Assembly (NCBI RefSeq): GCF_002929355.1
Contig: NZ_PJIR01000004.1
Coordinates: forward strand, 124,001 to 188,000
Direction: 5' to 3'
Source: Arthrobacter sp. B0490
GTDB lineage: Bacteria; Actinomycetota; Actinomycetes; Actinomycetales; Micrococcaceae
Length of the DNA: 64,000 nucleotides
The number at the start of each line of letters is the position of its first letter. The first letter of the stretch is position 1. Below the pieces are notes generated by a model, which worked only from the letters and a program-made list of their open reading frames with translations, had not been told where the DNA came from and made no database searches. Both the position numbers and the translations under genes were made by a program. Below, in pieces: positions 51,068 through 60,445 of this stretch.

Positions 51068-52795
51068 GTGGAACTGGGACTGCTGGGCATCATCGGGATC
51101 GCCGTCCTGGTCGGCGTGGCCGTGCTGTCCAACCGCGTGGGGGTCGCGGCTCCGCTCATCCTCGTCGTCGTCGGGATCGGGCTCTCGTTTGTGCCGGGCG
51201 TGCCGAGCTTCAGCATCCCCGACGAGTGGATCCTGACCGGCATCCTGCCGCCCCTGCTCTACGCCGCGGCGATCAAGACGCCGGTGACGGACTTCCGCCG
51301 GAACCTCACGCCGATCGCCAGCCTGTCCGTGGCCCTCGTCGTCGTCTCGGCCCTCGTCACCGGGCTCCTCCTCCACGCCCTCCTGCCCGGGCTCGGCCTC
51401 GCGGCGGCCATCGCGCTCGGCGCGGTCATCAGCCCGCCCGACGCCGTCGCCGCCACGTCCATCGGCCGGCGGCTCGGTCTCCCGCCGCGGCTGCTCACCG
51501 TGCTCGAGGGCGAGGGCCTGGTCAACGACGCGACGGCCCTCGTGCTCCTGCGCAGCGCCATCGCCGCGTCCGCCGGTGCCCTGAGCGGCCTCGGTGCGGC
51601 CCTGGCTGACTTCGCCTTCGCCGTCGTCGTCGCGGTCGTGGTGGGCTACGCGGTCGGGGCCGTGACGGTCCTCGTCCGGTCCCGGCTCGACGACCCCGTG
51701 CTGGACACCGCGCTGTCCCTGGCCGTGCCCTTCATCGCCTTCCTGCCCGCCGAGGAACTCCATGCCTCCGGCGTGCTCGCCGTGGTGGTCGCCGGCATCT
51801 ACACGGGGCACCACAGCGCCAGCAGGATCGACGCCCGCGCGCGCATCAGCGACAACGTGAACTGGCGGACGGTGCAGTTCCTGCTCGAGAACGGCGTGTT
51901 CCTGCTGATCGGCCTCGAGATCCGGGGACTGCTCCGAAGCATCGACCAGTCCCTGCTGACGGTCGGGCAGACGATCCTGATCGGCCTCCTCGCGACCCTC
52001 GTCCTGATCCTGCTGCGATTCCTCTGGGTCTTCCCGCTCGTGCTGCTCATGCGGCGCCTGCCGAGCCGGGCCGAGCGGCGCACGCTGCAGTTGAGCCGGG
52101 GACTGGGCCGGCTCCGGAAGCTCGGTACGCTCGATGCCCGGCAGGAGCGCCGCAAACGGGCCCTCACCCGGCTGTACCAGCGCCGCAAGGCGGACCTCGA
52201 CCTGGAACGGCGGGAGGGCTTCGGCTGGAAGGGCGCCACCGTGCTCGGCTGGTCCGGCATGCGCGGCGTGGTGACGCTGGCCGCGGCGCAGTCCCTGCCC
52301 GAGTCGTTCGCCTACCGGGAGCAGCTCGTGCTGATCGCGTTCACCGTCGCCGTCACCACCCTGCTGGTGCAGGGCGGCACGCTGCCCGCACTCATCCGGG
52401 TGCTGAAGATCGAGGGGATCGACGTCGACGCCGATCGTGAGGAATCCGCGACCCTGTTCGACGAGCTGCGTACCGAGGGGCTGCGCGTGCTGGACGACCC
52501 GCAGGCGGTCATGGGCGAGGACGTCGAGGTCGACGACGACGTGCTGGACCGCGTCCGCGCCGACACGGGGATGCGGACGGAGTTCGAGTGGGAGAAGGCG
52601 CGACTGCCGGAGCAGAAGCTCGTGCGGTCGCCGCACCGCCAGTACCGCGACCTGCGACTGGCCGTGCTCGAGGCGGAGCGGCAGGCGCTGCTCGCCGCCC
52701 GGGCCCGCGGCACCTACTCCTCGCGCGTGCTGGCGAAGGCCCAGCGCATCCTGGACGTCGAGGAGACACGCCTCCGGCCCCGGAGCGGCGCGTAG
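51068..52795 (+). CDS. Na+/H+ antiporter (CPA1 family)
   Basis: A 575-residue cation/proton antiporter with ~12 transmembrane helices (1-~420). The ion-binding region is GAVISPPDAVAATSIGRRLG, then GEGLVNDATALVLL (the ND pair), and GMRGVVTLAAAQSLPES. The C-terminal ~150 residues are a charged cytoplasmic domain. It exports Na+ (or K+) in exchange for protons. GTG 51068 follows TAGGCT (51056-51061) by six bases, indicating a leaderless mRNA. It converges with a LysR gene with only four bases between stops. Confidence 0.94.
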   Translation: MELGLLGIIGIAVLVGVAVLSNRVGVAAPLILVVVGIGLSFVPGVPSFSIPDEWILTGILPPLLYAAAIKTPVTDFRRNLTPIASLSVALVVVSALVTGLLLHALLPGLGLAAAIALGAVISPPDAVAATSIGRRLGLPPRLLTVLEGEGLVNDATALVLLRSAIAASAGALSGLGAALADFAFAVVVAVVVGYAVGAVTVLVRSRLDDPVLDTALSLAVPFIAFLPAEELHASGVLAVVVAGIYTGHHSASRIDARARISDNVNWRTVQFLLENGVFLLIGLEIRGLLRSIDQSLLTVGQTILIGLLATLVLILLRFLWVFPLVLLMRRLPSRAERRTLQLSRGLGRLRKLGTLDARQERRKRALTRLYQRRKADLDLERREGFGWKGATVLGWSGMRGVVTLAAAQSLPESFAYREQLVLIAFTVAVTTLLVQGGTLPALIRVLKIEGIDVDADREESATLFDELRTEGLRVLDDPQAVMGEDVEVDDDVLDRVRADTGMRTEFEWEKARLPEQKLVRSPHRQYRDLRLAVLEAERQALLAARARGTYSSRVLAKAQRILDVEETRLRPRSGA

Positions 52796-52799
52796 CGCG

Positions 52800-53690
52800 T
52801 CAGCGGCGGCCCAGGAGCTGCGCCTCCATGGCCGCGGTCGCCCGGCGCAGGGCGTCGACGACGGCCGCCACCGCCGGCTGGCGCAGCGCATCGGCCCGCA
52901 CCACGAGCCAGTAGTCGAGCTCCTCCGCGACGTCGGAGGGGAGGAGGCGGATCAGGTCGGCGTGCCGGTCCGCCATGAAGCAGGGCAGCAGGCCGAGCCC
53001 CGCGCCCGCCCGGGTGGCTTCGACGTGGACGAAGACGTTGGTCGAGCTCAGGGCGTCGCGCATCGTGGGCAGGAGCCGCCGGGGCGCATCGAGGCTGTCC
53101 ACCTGCAGCATCGAGTCGATGAAGTACACGAGCGGGTGACGCACGGCCTCCTCGAGGGTGCCCGGCGCGCCGTGCGCCGCGAGATACTCCTCCGACGCGT
53201 ACAGCCCGAGGACATAGGTGCCCAGCCGCTCCGCCTCCGCCCGGTGCACCTGCGGTTCGCCGACCACCACCTCGAAGTCGAGGCCCGTCCGCGTCTGCGA
53301 GGCCCGCCGTGTCGCGGTGATGATCTCGATGCTGAGCCGGGGGTGTGCGGCCCGCAGCCGCGCGAAGGCCGGAGCGGCGATGAGGGCACTGAAGCCGTCC
53401 GTGGCGCTCATGCGCACCACGCCCGAGAGCGCGCCGTCGTCGTCGCCCAGCCGGGCGACCGCCTCCGCGACGACGGCCGCCGCGTCCGCCGCCCGTCGGC
53501 CCAGGTCCGTCAGTTCCCATCCGCCGCTGCCGCGCGAGACGACGCGCCCCCCGAGCGCCTTCTCGAGGGCCGCGATCCGCCGGGACACCGTGGTGTGGTT
53601 CAGTCCCAGCGCATCGCCGGCCGTGGTGAAGCGCCCGCTCTGCGCGACGGCGAGCAGCACCACGAGATCCTGGGCATTGGGCGGGAGCAT
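52800..53690 (-). CDS. LysR-family regulator of a 3-hydroxybutyrate cluster (inferred)
   Basis: A 296-residue regulator. The helix-turn-helix is SGRFTTAGDALGLNHTTVSR (residues ~16-35), followed by the effector domain with EVVVGEPQVHRAEAERLGTY. ATG 53690 is preferred to longer frames because a -10-like GATACT (53697-53702, reverse strand) lies six bases upstream. It is divergent from the MHS transporter/dehydrogenase operon, 130 bases apart, and should respond to its substrate. Motif CTGCAGTATCGCAG lies across its own promoter. Confidence 0.9.
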   Translation of the reverse strand: MLPPNAQDLVVLLAVAQSGRFTTAGDALGLNHTTVSRRIAALEKALGGRVVSRGSGGWELTDLGRRAADAAAVVAEAVARLGDDDGALSGVVRMSATDGFSALIAAPAFARLRAAHPRLSIEIITATRRASQTRTGLDFEVVVGEPQVHRAEAERLGTYVLGLYASEEYLAAHGAPGTLEEAVRHPLVYFIDSMLQVDSLDAPRRLLPTMRDALSSTNVFVHVEATRAGAGLGLLPCFMADRHADLIRLLPSDVAEELDYWLVVRADALRQPAVAAVVDALRRATAAMEAQLLGRR

Positions 53691-53820
53691 ATCTGCAGTA
53701 TCGCAGAGCAGGAGTGCCGATCTGGCCATTGGCGGACCGAAAGAGTGCAGGGATACTCGAAGGAACCAATCAGGGCCCCGACGTGGGTCCGCCATGTCAG
53801 CGTCGACAGAGGAGATCTTC

Positions 53821-55227
53821 ATGAGCGTCAATCAGCGCTCGAACACCCCCGGTAACCAGCAGGGCGACGGAACGGCCGACGAGGCGTCGGGCCTCAAGCG
53901 GATCGTCGCGGCAGCCATGGTCGGGACGGTCGTCGAGTGGTACGAGTTCTTCCTGTACGCCACGGCGGCGAGCCTGGTCTTCGGGACCTTCTTCTTCCCC
54001 AACGCGGGCTCCGAGCTGGACGGCATCATCGCGGCCTTCCTCACCTACGCCGTCGGCTTCGTGGCCCGGCCGCTCGGAGGGATCGTCTTCGGGCAGATCG
54101 GTGACAAGCTCGGCCGCAAGCACACACTCCAGCTCACCATCATCCTCGTCGGCGTCGCCACCTTCCTCATGGGATGCCTTCCCGGCTTCGACTCGATCGG
54201 CTACTGGGCTCCGGCGCTGCTGGTGATCCTGCGCTTCATCCAGGGCTTCGCCGTCGGAGGGGAGTGGGGCGGTGCCGTGCTCCTCGTCGCCGAGCACAGC
54301 CCCAACCGGTCCCGCGGATTCTGGTCCAGCTGGCCGCAGGCGGCCGTCCCGGTCGGGAACCTCCTCGCGACGCTCGTCCTGCTGGGCATGAGCTGGATCC
54401 TGCCGCAGGACGAGTTCCTCAGCTGGGGCTGGCGCGTGGCGTTCTGGGTCTCCGCGATCATCGTGGTGATCGGGTACTACATCCGGACGCATGTCAGCGA
54501 GGCCCCGATCTTCCTCGAGGCGCGCGAGAAGATCGAGTCCGAGAAGGCCGTCAGCTACGGCGTCCTCGAAGTGGTCAAGCGGTACCCCAAGGGGGTCCTC
54601 GGAGCCATGGGCCTGCGGTTCGCGGAGAACATCCTCTACTACATCATCGTCAGCTTCACGATCGTCTACCTCAAGACCGTGCACCAGTACGACACCTCGC
54701 AGCTCCTGCTGGCCCTCCTGATCGCGCACGTGGTCCACTTCGCCGTGATCCCGCAGGTGGGCAGGCTGTCCGATGCCTTCGGCCGCAAGCCGGTCTACCT
54801 GGTCGGGGTGGTCCTCGGTGCCACGTGGGCGTTCTTCGCCTTCCCGATGTTCGACACCCTGAACCCCTTCCTGATCATCCTGGCGGTCACGATCGGCCTC
54901 GTCTTCCACGCCTTCATGTACGCGGGACAGCCGGCCATCATGTCGGAGATGTTCCCGACGCGCATGCGGTACTCGGGCGTCTCCCTGGGCTACCAGGTGA
55001 CCTCGATCCTCGCGGGTTCGCTGGCACCGATCATCGCCACGGCCCTCCTGCAGGAGTACGGCAGCTGGGTACCCGTCGCCATCTACCTCCTGATCGCCTG
55101 CGCCATCACGCTGGTCGCCGTCCTGACCCTCAAGGAGACCCGCGGGATCTCCCTGCGCGACGTCGACGCGGAGGACGCGCGGCGCCACGGACTGGACGAG
55201 CCCGTCGTGGAACAGGCCAAGCCATGA
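53821..55227 (+). CDS. MHS-family metabolite:H+ symporter (MFS)
   Basis: A 468-residue, twelve-helix transporter of the metabolite:proton symporter group (ShiA/KgtP/ProP). The signature VGTVVEWYEFFLYATAASLV in TM1 is followed by ARPLGGIVFGQIGDKLGRKH (MFS motif A) and FIQGFAVGGEWGGAVLLVAE. Ligands are typically organic acids. The next gene overlaps by four bases and encodes a 3-hydroxybutyrate dehydrogenase-like enzyme, so uptake of 3-hydroxybutyrate or a related acid is inferred. The ribosome site is AGAGGAGA. Confidence 0.93.
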   Translation: MSVNQRSNTPGNQQGDGTADEASGLKRIVAAAMVGTVVEWYEFFLYATAASLVFGTFFFPNAGSELDGIIAAFLTYAVGFVARPLGGIVFGQIGDKLGRKHTLQLTIILVGVATFLMGCLPGFDSIGYWAPALLVILRFIQGFAVGGEWGGAVLLVAEHSPNRSRGFWSSWPQAAVPVGNLLATLVLLGMSWILPQDEFLSWGWRVAFWVSAIIVVIGYYIRTHVSEAPIFLEAREKIESEKAVSYGVLEVVKRYPKGVLGAMGLRFAENILYYIIVSFTIVYLKTVHQYDTSQLLLALLIAHVVHFAVIPQVGRLSDAFGRKPVYLVGVVLGATWAFFAFPMFDTLNPFLIILAVTIGLVFHAFMYAGQPAIMSEMFPTRMRYSGVSLGYQVTSILAGSLAPIIATALLQEYGSWVPVAIYLLIACAITLVAVLTLKETRGISLRDVDAEDARRHGLDEPVVEQAKP

Positions 55228-56009
55228 GCACGACGGCGTCCCAGCCGGCGACGGCCCTGACCCCGGAGCCCCTCGCGGGCCGGCGTGCGCTCATCACGGG
55301 CGGCGCGAGCGGGATCGGTGCGGCGTGCGCCCGCGCGCTCGCCGGACGGGGCGCCCATGTCGTCGTCGCGGACCGGGATGCGGCCGGTGCCGGGGACCTG
55401 GCCGCCGACCTCGGCGGCGAGGCGTGGTCAGTCGACCTGCTCGACACGCGGGCGCTCGAGACGCTGACCCTCGAGGCCGACATCCTCGTGAACAACGCGG
55501 GGATCCAGACGGTCAGCCCCCTCGAGGACTTCGATCCCGAGGACTTCCGCCGCATCCAGCGGCTGATGGTCGAGGTGCCGTTCCTGCTGATCCGCGCCGC
55601 GCTCCCGGGGATGTATGCCCGGGGCTTCGGCCGGATCATCAACATCTCCTCGGTCCACGGCCTGAGGGCCTCGCCGTTCAAGGCCGCCTACGTGACGGCC
55701 AAGCACGGCCTCGAGGGGCTTTCCAAGGTCACCGCCCTCGAGGGCGGTGCCCACGGCGTCACGAGCAACTGCGTCAACCCCGGCTACGTCCGCACACCCC
55801 TCGTGGAGAACCAGCTGGCCGACCAGGCGCGCCTGCACGGCATCAGCGAGGAGGAAGTGCTCGAGAGGATCATGCTCACCGAGTCGGCCGTCAAGCGGCT
55901 CGTGGAACCGGAGGAGGTCGCCTCGCTCGTCGCCTGGCTGGCGGGCGACGACGCCGGCATGGTGACCGGTTCCTCCTACGTCATGGACGGCGGCTGGTCC
56001 GCCCGCTGA
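55224..56009 (+). CDS. 3-hydroxybutyrate dehydrogenase (SDR family)
   Basis: A 261-residue classical short-chain dehydrogenase. The cofactor loop is TGGASGIGAACA, NNAGIQTVSPLEDFDPEDF is diagnostic for D-3-hydroxybutyrate dehydrogenases, catalytic Ser is in INISSVHG, and YVTAKHG holds the Tyr/Lys pair. It oxidises (R)-3-hydroxybutyrate to acetoacetate with NAD. It is translationally coupled to the transporter (ATGA overlap), forming an import-and-oxidise pair under the divergent LysR. Confidence 0.9.
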   Translation: MSTTASQPATALTPEPLAGRRALITGGASGIGAACARALAGRGAHVVVADRDAAGAGDLAADLGGEAWSVDLLDTRALETLTLEADILVNNAGIQTVSPLEDFDPEDFRRIQRLMVEVPFLLIRAALPGMYARGFGRIINISSVHGLRASPFKAAYVTAKHGLEGLSKVTALEGGAHGVTSNCVNPGYVRTPLVENQLADQARLHGISEEEVLERIMLTESAVKRLVEPEEVASLVAWLAGDDAGMVTGSSYVMDGGWSAR

Positions 56010-56048
56010 GCCGCGGCGGGACCCTGCTCCGGCGACACCCCGGATCCA

Positions 56049-56080
56049 GCGACGACGGCGGCCCCACCCGCCGTCGTCGC
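56049..56080. terminator. Bidirectional terminator between convergent genes
   Basis: A perfect 13-bp stem GCGACGACGGCGG (56049-56061) with 56068-56080 around CCCCAC, between the dehydrogenase and the converging purine permease. Confidence 0.75.
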
Positions 56081-56113
56081 TTCTCCTCGCCCGGGCACGA
56101 CGGCCCCGCCGGA

Positions 56114-57565
56114 TCAGATGCCGAGCAGTTCCTCGATGGGTCCGATGCCGAAGAACACCACGAACGCCGCGGCGACGGCCCACATCAGGGGATGCACCTC
56201 GCGTCCGCGGCCCTGGATGGCGCGGATCAGCACGAAGGCGATGAAGCCCGCGCCGAGGCCGTTCGCGATCGAGTAGGTGAACGGCATGAGGGTGAACGTG
56301 AGGAAGGCCGGGAGGGCGACGCCCCAGTCCTCGAAGTCGATGCGCCCCACCTGGGCCACCATCATGAAGCCCACCACCACGAGTGCGGGGGCCACGGCCT
56401 CGAACGGGACGAGGCTGATGAGCGGCGTGAAGAACATCGCCAGCAGGAACAGCAGGCCGGTGACGACGTTCGCGAGTCCCGTGCGGGCGCCTTCACCGAT
56501 CCCGGCACCGGACTCGACGTAGATCTGGTTGGAGGACACCGAGCCGGCACCGCCGGCGACCGCACCGAGCGCGTCCACGACGAGGACGCGGTTCACGCCG
56601 GGGATGTTGCCCTTGGCGTCCACGAGCTTCGCCTCGTTCGCGAGGCCCACCATGGTGCCCATCGCGTCGAAGAAGATGCTGAGCAGGATGGTGAAGGTCA
56701 GCAGGACCGCTGCCGTGCCGCCGAGGTGGCCGAAGGCGCCGAACAGGCTGACGTTGCCCACGAGGCCGAGGTCGGGCGCGCCCACCCAGGAGCCGGAGGG
56801 CAGTTCGGGGACCACGAGGGACCAGCCCGCCGGGTTCGGGTCCTGGCCCGGTGTGAAGCTGGGACCCACGTCGAAGACGGCCTCGAGCACGACGGCGAGC
56901 GCCGTCGCGGCCAGCACGCCGATGAGGATGGCCCCGCGCACCCTGCGGACCACGAGGGCGATGGTGAGGATGAGCCCGACGACGAACACCAGGGTGGGCC
57001 AGCCGATGAGGACGCCGCCGAACCCGAGGCCCACGGGCACCGTGGTGTTGGCGACGTCGGGCACCCGGCGCACGAAGCCGGCGTTGACGAGGCCGATCAG
57101 GGCGATGAACAGGCCGATGCCGACCACGATCGCCGTCTTGAGGCTCTCGGGTACCGCGTTGAAGACCGCCGTCCGGAACCCCGTGAGGACCAGCACGAGC
57201 ATCGTGAGCCCGGCGAGCATCACGAGACCCATGATGTCCGGCCAGGTCAGCCCCGGGTTCGTCGCCACGGTGATGGCGACGAACGCGTTGACGCCGAGGC
57301 CCGTGGCGAGGGCGAAGGGGTACTTGGCCCACGCGCCCATGACGATCGTCAGGATGCCCGCCACGAGCGCGGTCACGGCGGCGACGCGCTCGAAGCCCAG
57401 TTCGGCGCCGGAGGAGTCGGCGCCGGCGAGGATGAGGGGGTTGAGGACCACGATGTAGCTCATCGCGAAGAAGGTGGCGAGACCGCCGCGGATCTCCCGG
57501 GAGAAGGTGGACCCCCGCTGCGTGATGTCGAAGTAGCGATCCAGCGCGGAACCAGTTTTGAGCAT
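56114..57565 (-). CDS. NCS2-family purine permease (AzgA-like)
   Basis: A 483-residue membrane protein with ~13 helices. The opening YFDITQRGSTFSREIRGGLA and TFFAMSYIVVLNPLILAGA mark the AzgA branch of adenine/guanine/hypoxanthine permeases. FDAMGTMVGLANEA, SVSSNQIYVESGAGIGEGAR and TGLANVVTGLLFLLAMFFTP are conserved. It imports purine bases with protons. It is a single gene, divergent from copC. Confidence 0.94.
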   Translation of the reverse strand: MLKTGSALDRYFDITQRGSTFSREIRGGLATFFAMSYIVVLNPLILAGADSSGAELGFERVAAVTALVAGILTIVMGAWAKYPFALATGLGVNAFVAITVATNPGLTWPDIMGLVMLAGLTMLVLVLTGFRTAVFNAVPESLKTAIVVGIGLFIALIGLVNAGFVRRVPDVANTTVPVGLGFGGVLIGWPTLVFVVGLILTIALVVRRVRGAILIGVLAATALAVVLEAVFDVGPSFTPGQDPNPAGWSLVVPELPSGSWVGAPDLGLVGNVSLFGAFGHLGGTAAVLLTFTILLSIFFDAMGTMVGLANEAKLVDAKGNIPGVNRVLVVDALGAVAGGAGSVSSNQIYVESGAGIGEGARTGLANVVTGLLFLLAMFFTPLISLVPFEAVAPALVVVGFMMVAQVGRIDFEDWGVALPAFLTFTLMPFTYSIANGLGAGFIAFVLIRAIQGRGREVHPLMWAVAAAFVVFFGIGPIEELLGI

Positions 57566-57691
57566 GGGGGATCCTCGGGCGAAGGGGCGGGGGGCGGTCG
57601 GGGAAAGTCTATCCCGGTGCCCGTCGGAGGCGCGGTTCGTGACGGCCGCGGTCCCAGCGCCCGGTCAGGGACTCCGCGTAGGGTTGGGGGC

Positions 57692-58303
57692 ATGTCTGCC
57701 CTCCTCCTGCGCGCCCAGCATCCCGGGACGGCGCGTCGTCGTCCCCTCCGCCCCGTGACCGCGATCCTGCCGGCCGTCCTGCTCGCCCTCGCCGTGCTCC
57801 TCGGCGCCGGCGGGACGGCGAACGCCCACGACGAACTGAGCGGCACCGCTCCGGCCGAGGGCGCCACCGTGGAGGTGCTCCCGCCGAGCCTCGAGCTCAC
57901 GTTCTCCAACGTGCCGTCCGGGATCGGCGCGCAGGTGCAGGTCCTCGACGAGTCCGGGACGGACTGGGCGGACGGCCCGGTGGCGATCGTGGACCGGACG
58001 GCCACCCAGCCGCTCCGCTCGGGGGCCCCGGCCGGTGCGTTCACCGTCAACTGGCGCGTGGTGAGCTCGGACTCCCACCCGATCGAGGGCACGTTCGCCT
58101 TCACGGCGCAGCAGGGCTCGACGACGGTGCCGGACGCGGCGAGCACCGCCGGTCCCGTGGAGGCGGAGGACACCACCAACGAGACGCAGACGGCCGGAGT
58201 GAGCGATTTCCCGTGGAGCATCGTCCTGATGATCGCGGCCCTCGTGGCGATCACCGTGGCGCTCGCCGTCACGGCACGCCGGCGGCTCGGCGCCGGCAAG
58301 TAG
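57692..58303 (+). CDS. copC: Copper-binding protein CopC, membrane-anchored
   Basis: A 203-residue protein. The signal peptide ends at ~46, so the mature N-terminus starts with the copper-ligand His (AHDELSGTAPAEGATV). The CopC beta-barrel continues with LELTFSNVPSGIGAQVQVLD and the second ligand region SSDSHPIEGTFAF. A linker precedes a C-terminal transmembrane helix (WSIVLMIAALVAITVALAV). It binds Cu(II) outside the membrane. A CopD partner is not adjacent. TAGGGT (57679-57684) is seven bases from the ATG, indicating leaderless expression. Confidence 0.92.
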   Translation: MSALLLRAQHPGTARRRPLRPVTAILPAVLLALAVLLGAGGTANAHDELSGTAPAEGATVEVLPPSLELTFSNVPSGIGAQVQVLDESGTDWADGPVAIVDRTATQPLRSGAPAGAFTVNWRVVSSDSHPIEGTFAFTAQQGSTTVPDAASTAGPVEAEDTTNETQTAGVSDFPWSIVLMIAALVAITVALAVTARRRLGAGK

Positions 58304-58387
58304 CAGGTCCCGGTCCGGCCCGGACCGGCACCGTCGGGGGCAGCCGGAGTGGACGTTCCTGCGGACGCCGTCGGGCGCCGGGGCGCG

Positions 58388-59041
58388 TCAGGCGCCCAGG
58401 GGGGAGACGGCCGGGTGCAGCGGGGCGATGCGGTTGAGCGCGGCGGGCCCCTGAGCCACGATCGCATCGCTCACGAGTTTCGCCTGGCGCACGATCTCGC
58501 GCGTGGTGGGCGTCAGCAGCTCTCCCACCCCGACGAGGTGCAGGCCGATGGCGCGCAACGCGGCCTTGAGGTCCCTGCCGATCGCGATGCCCATGGACCG
58601 CAGGAATTTCCGCAGTTCGTTCTGCGGGTACTTGGTCAGGACCACATGGTCGGCGAGGAGGACGCCGTCGGCCGTCTGCACGGCCCATTTCTTGCGGCCC
58701 ACGGGACCCTTGATGAGTTTCGGGTGCCCGATGATGCTGAGATGCTCCGCCACGGTGGTCTGCCGGACGTCGAGCTGATGGGCGGAGGCATAGGCGCGGA
58801 GGAGCCGCATGAGTTCCGTACGCTCCGAGAGGGAGACGGAGTCCGTCATGACGGTGCGCATGGCACCCGAGTCGAAGCACTCGAGGCTCTCGACCACGAT
58901 CGAACTGATGCCGCGGCGGCTCAGTTCACTGGCGACGGCGAGGCCGGACAGCCCGGAGCCGATGACCACGGTGCTCGTATGCTCCGCGGACGCGGGCGGC
59001 ATGGACGCAGAGCGGACCGGGTCGAGCGGTAAGGGATCCAC
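58388..59041 (-). CDS. Short Rossmann-fold FAD/NAD(P)-binding protein, function unknown
   Basis: A 217-residue protein from GTG 59041 (GGAGAGG at good spacing; a downstream ATG 59002 is also possible). The dinucleotide motif VVIGSGLSGLAVASELSRRG ends in the acidic VVESLE, typical of FAD-dependent oxidoreductases. The remainder (~165 residues) is far shorter than any complete flavoenzyme and has no second GxGxxG. It may be a truncated flavoprotein or a specialised binding protein. It is divergent from the universal stress protein gene. Confidence 0.65.
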   Translation of the reverse strand: MDPLPLDPVRSASMPPASAEHTSTVVIGSGLSGLAVASELSRRGISSIVVESLECFDSGAMRTVMTDSVSLSERTELMRLLRAYASAHQLDVRQTTVAEHLSIIGHPKLIKGPVGRKKWAVQTADGVLLADHVVLTKYPQNELRKFLRSMGIAIGRDLKAALRAIGLHLVGVGELLTPTTREIVRQAKLVSDAIVAQGPAALNRIAPLHPAVSPLGA

Positions 59042-59310
59042 CGGGTCACCTCTCCACGAAGCATAGGGTTCCGTACGGTCCGGCGCCTCTTCCGGACCGT
59101 ACGGACTCTTGGCTGCGAACGGGTCAACCAAGAGCACGACGCACGGAGGCAGACGGCCCATGGCCCCGGCCCCCGCAACGGGTCCTCGCAGCCTATATAA
59201 CTTTTCAGACCCTGAATAGCCCGGTGGATGGACCGCGGACGAGCGGGTGCGCTACAAATGGGGGACCGGCCGCCAGAGGCGGTAGGACACGCGACCGAGG
59301 GAGGCTTGCC

Positions 59311-60330
59311 GTGAGCAACGAGCACGCAGAAGGCCCGTCGCACGGGCTCGCACAGCACGGGATCGTCGTCGGTGTCGACGGTTCCGACCAGAGCACGTGC
59401 GCCCTCCTCTGGGCCGCTCGTGAGGCCGAGCGGCGCGCGTCGCTGCTCTACGTGGTGACCGCCTACACCGTGCCCGTCTTCGCGGCGTCGAGCATGGACG
59501 CCGGCTACGCCACCGTGGACGACGACGTCATCCGTGAGAGCGCGCAGGCCGTCCTCACCGAGGCGCTGACGCACGTCGAGGGCATGGCCGTGGACGTGCG
59601 TCCCAGGATCGAGACGGGAGATGCCGCGGGCGTGCTCCTGGATCTCTCCGAGGAGGCCGAGCTCATGGTCGTGGGCTCGCGCGGACGCGGTGGGTTCGTG
59701 GGCCGTCTCCTCGGCTCCGTCAGCAGTGCCCTGCCCGCCCACGCCAAGTGCCCGACGGCGGTCATCCCCGTGTGCACGGGTGTGCGCCTCGGGCACCCGG
59801 AACTGGACAGGAAGCCGCGCAGGGACAGGGTCCAGGCGCCCGCCGCGGTGGAGCCGATCGTCGTGGTGGGCGTCGACGGCTCGGAGCAGGCGCGCACGGC
59901 CTCGCTCGCGGCGGCCGAGGAGGCGCGGTCGAGGGGACTCGCGCTCCGCGTCATCTGCTCGGTGGCACCCTTCAACGGCTCGCTCGCCTGGGTCCCGGCG
60001 CCCGTGGACCGGGAGGCCCTCCACGCGGACCTCGCCGTCCAGCTCGCCGCCGGCCGTGACTGGCTGAAGAGCCACTTCCCCGACGTGGACATCCGCGTGG
60101 ACCTCGTGGACGGACCGCCCGCCGAAGTCCTCATCGAGGCCTCCGCGACCTCGGAGCTGCTCGTGGTGGGCACGCGGGGCCGCGGCGGGTTCGCGGGGAT
60201 GCTGATGGGCTCCACGAGCCAGGGGGTCCTGCACCACGCCCGCGGACCGGTGCTGATCGTGCCGGACAAGGCGGACCCGCGCCTCGAGGACCGCAGCTCC
60301 TTCGGGCCGATGATCGCCCCCGTCCGCTAG
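59311..60330 (+). CDS. Tandem universal stress protein (two UspA domains)
   Basis: A 339-residue cytosolic protein. Domain 1 (~15-155) and domain 2 (~180-320) each start with a nucleotide-binding strand (IVVGVDGSDQS; IVVVGVDGSEQ) and end with the ATP loop (VGSRGRGGFVGRLLGS; VGTRGRGGFAGMLMGS), matching G-2x-G-9x-G(S/T). Such proteins bind ATP and support survival under starvation or hypoxia. GTG 59311 is set by GAGGGAGG. The AT-rich patch CTATATAACTTTT at ~59194 may hold the promoter. Confidence 0.94.
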   Translation: MSNEHAEGPSHGLAQHGIVVGVDGSDQSTCALLWAAREAERRASLLYVVTAYTVPVFAASSMDAGYATVDDDVIRESAQAVLTEALTHVEGMAVDVRPRIETGDAAGVLLDLSEEAELMVVGSRGRGGFVGRLLGSVSSALPAHAKCPTAVIPVCTGVRLGHPELDRKPRRDRVQAPAAVEPIVVVGVDGSEQARTASLAAAEEARSRGLALRVICSVAPFNGSLAWVPAPVDREALHADLAVQLAAGRDWLKSHFPDVDIRVDLVDGPPAEVLIEASATSELLVVGTRGRGGFAGMLMGSTSQGVLHHARGPVLIVPDKADPRLEDRSSFGPMIAPVR

Positions 60331-60356
60331 GAACTCCCGGACGCCTCCCGCACACG

Positions 60357-60414
60357 GCGTCGGACGTCCCACACCGGCCCTGAGGGGCGGGATGCCCCGG
60401 CCGGGGTCCGACGC
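60357..60414. terminator. Large multi-stem terminator between convergent genes
   Basis: Outer arms GCGTCGGAC (60357-60365)/GTCCGACGC (60406-60414) enclose CCGGCC/GGCCGG (60374-60379, 60399-60404) and GGGGC/GCCCC (60384-60388, 60394-60398). It lies between the universal stress protein and the metallopeptidase genes. Confidence 0.65.
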
Positions 60415-60445
60415 ACCGGCCACCTCGCCGCGAGGCCGGGTCGCG

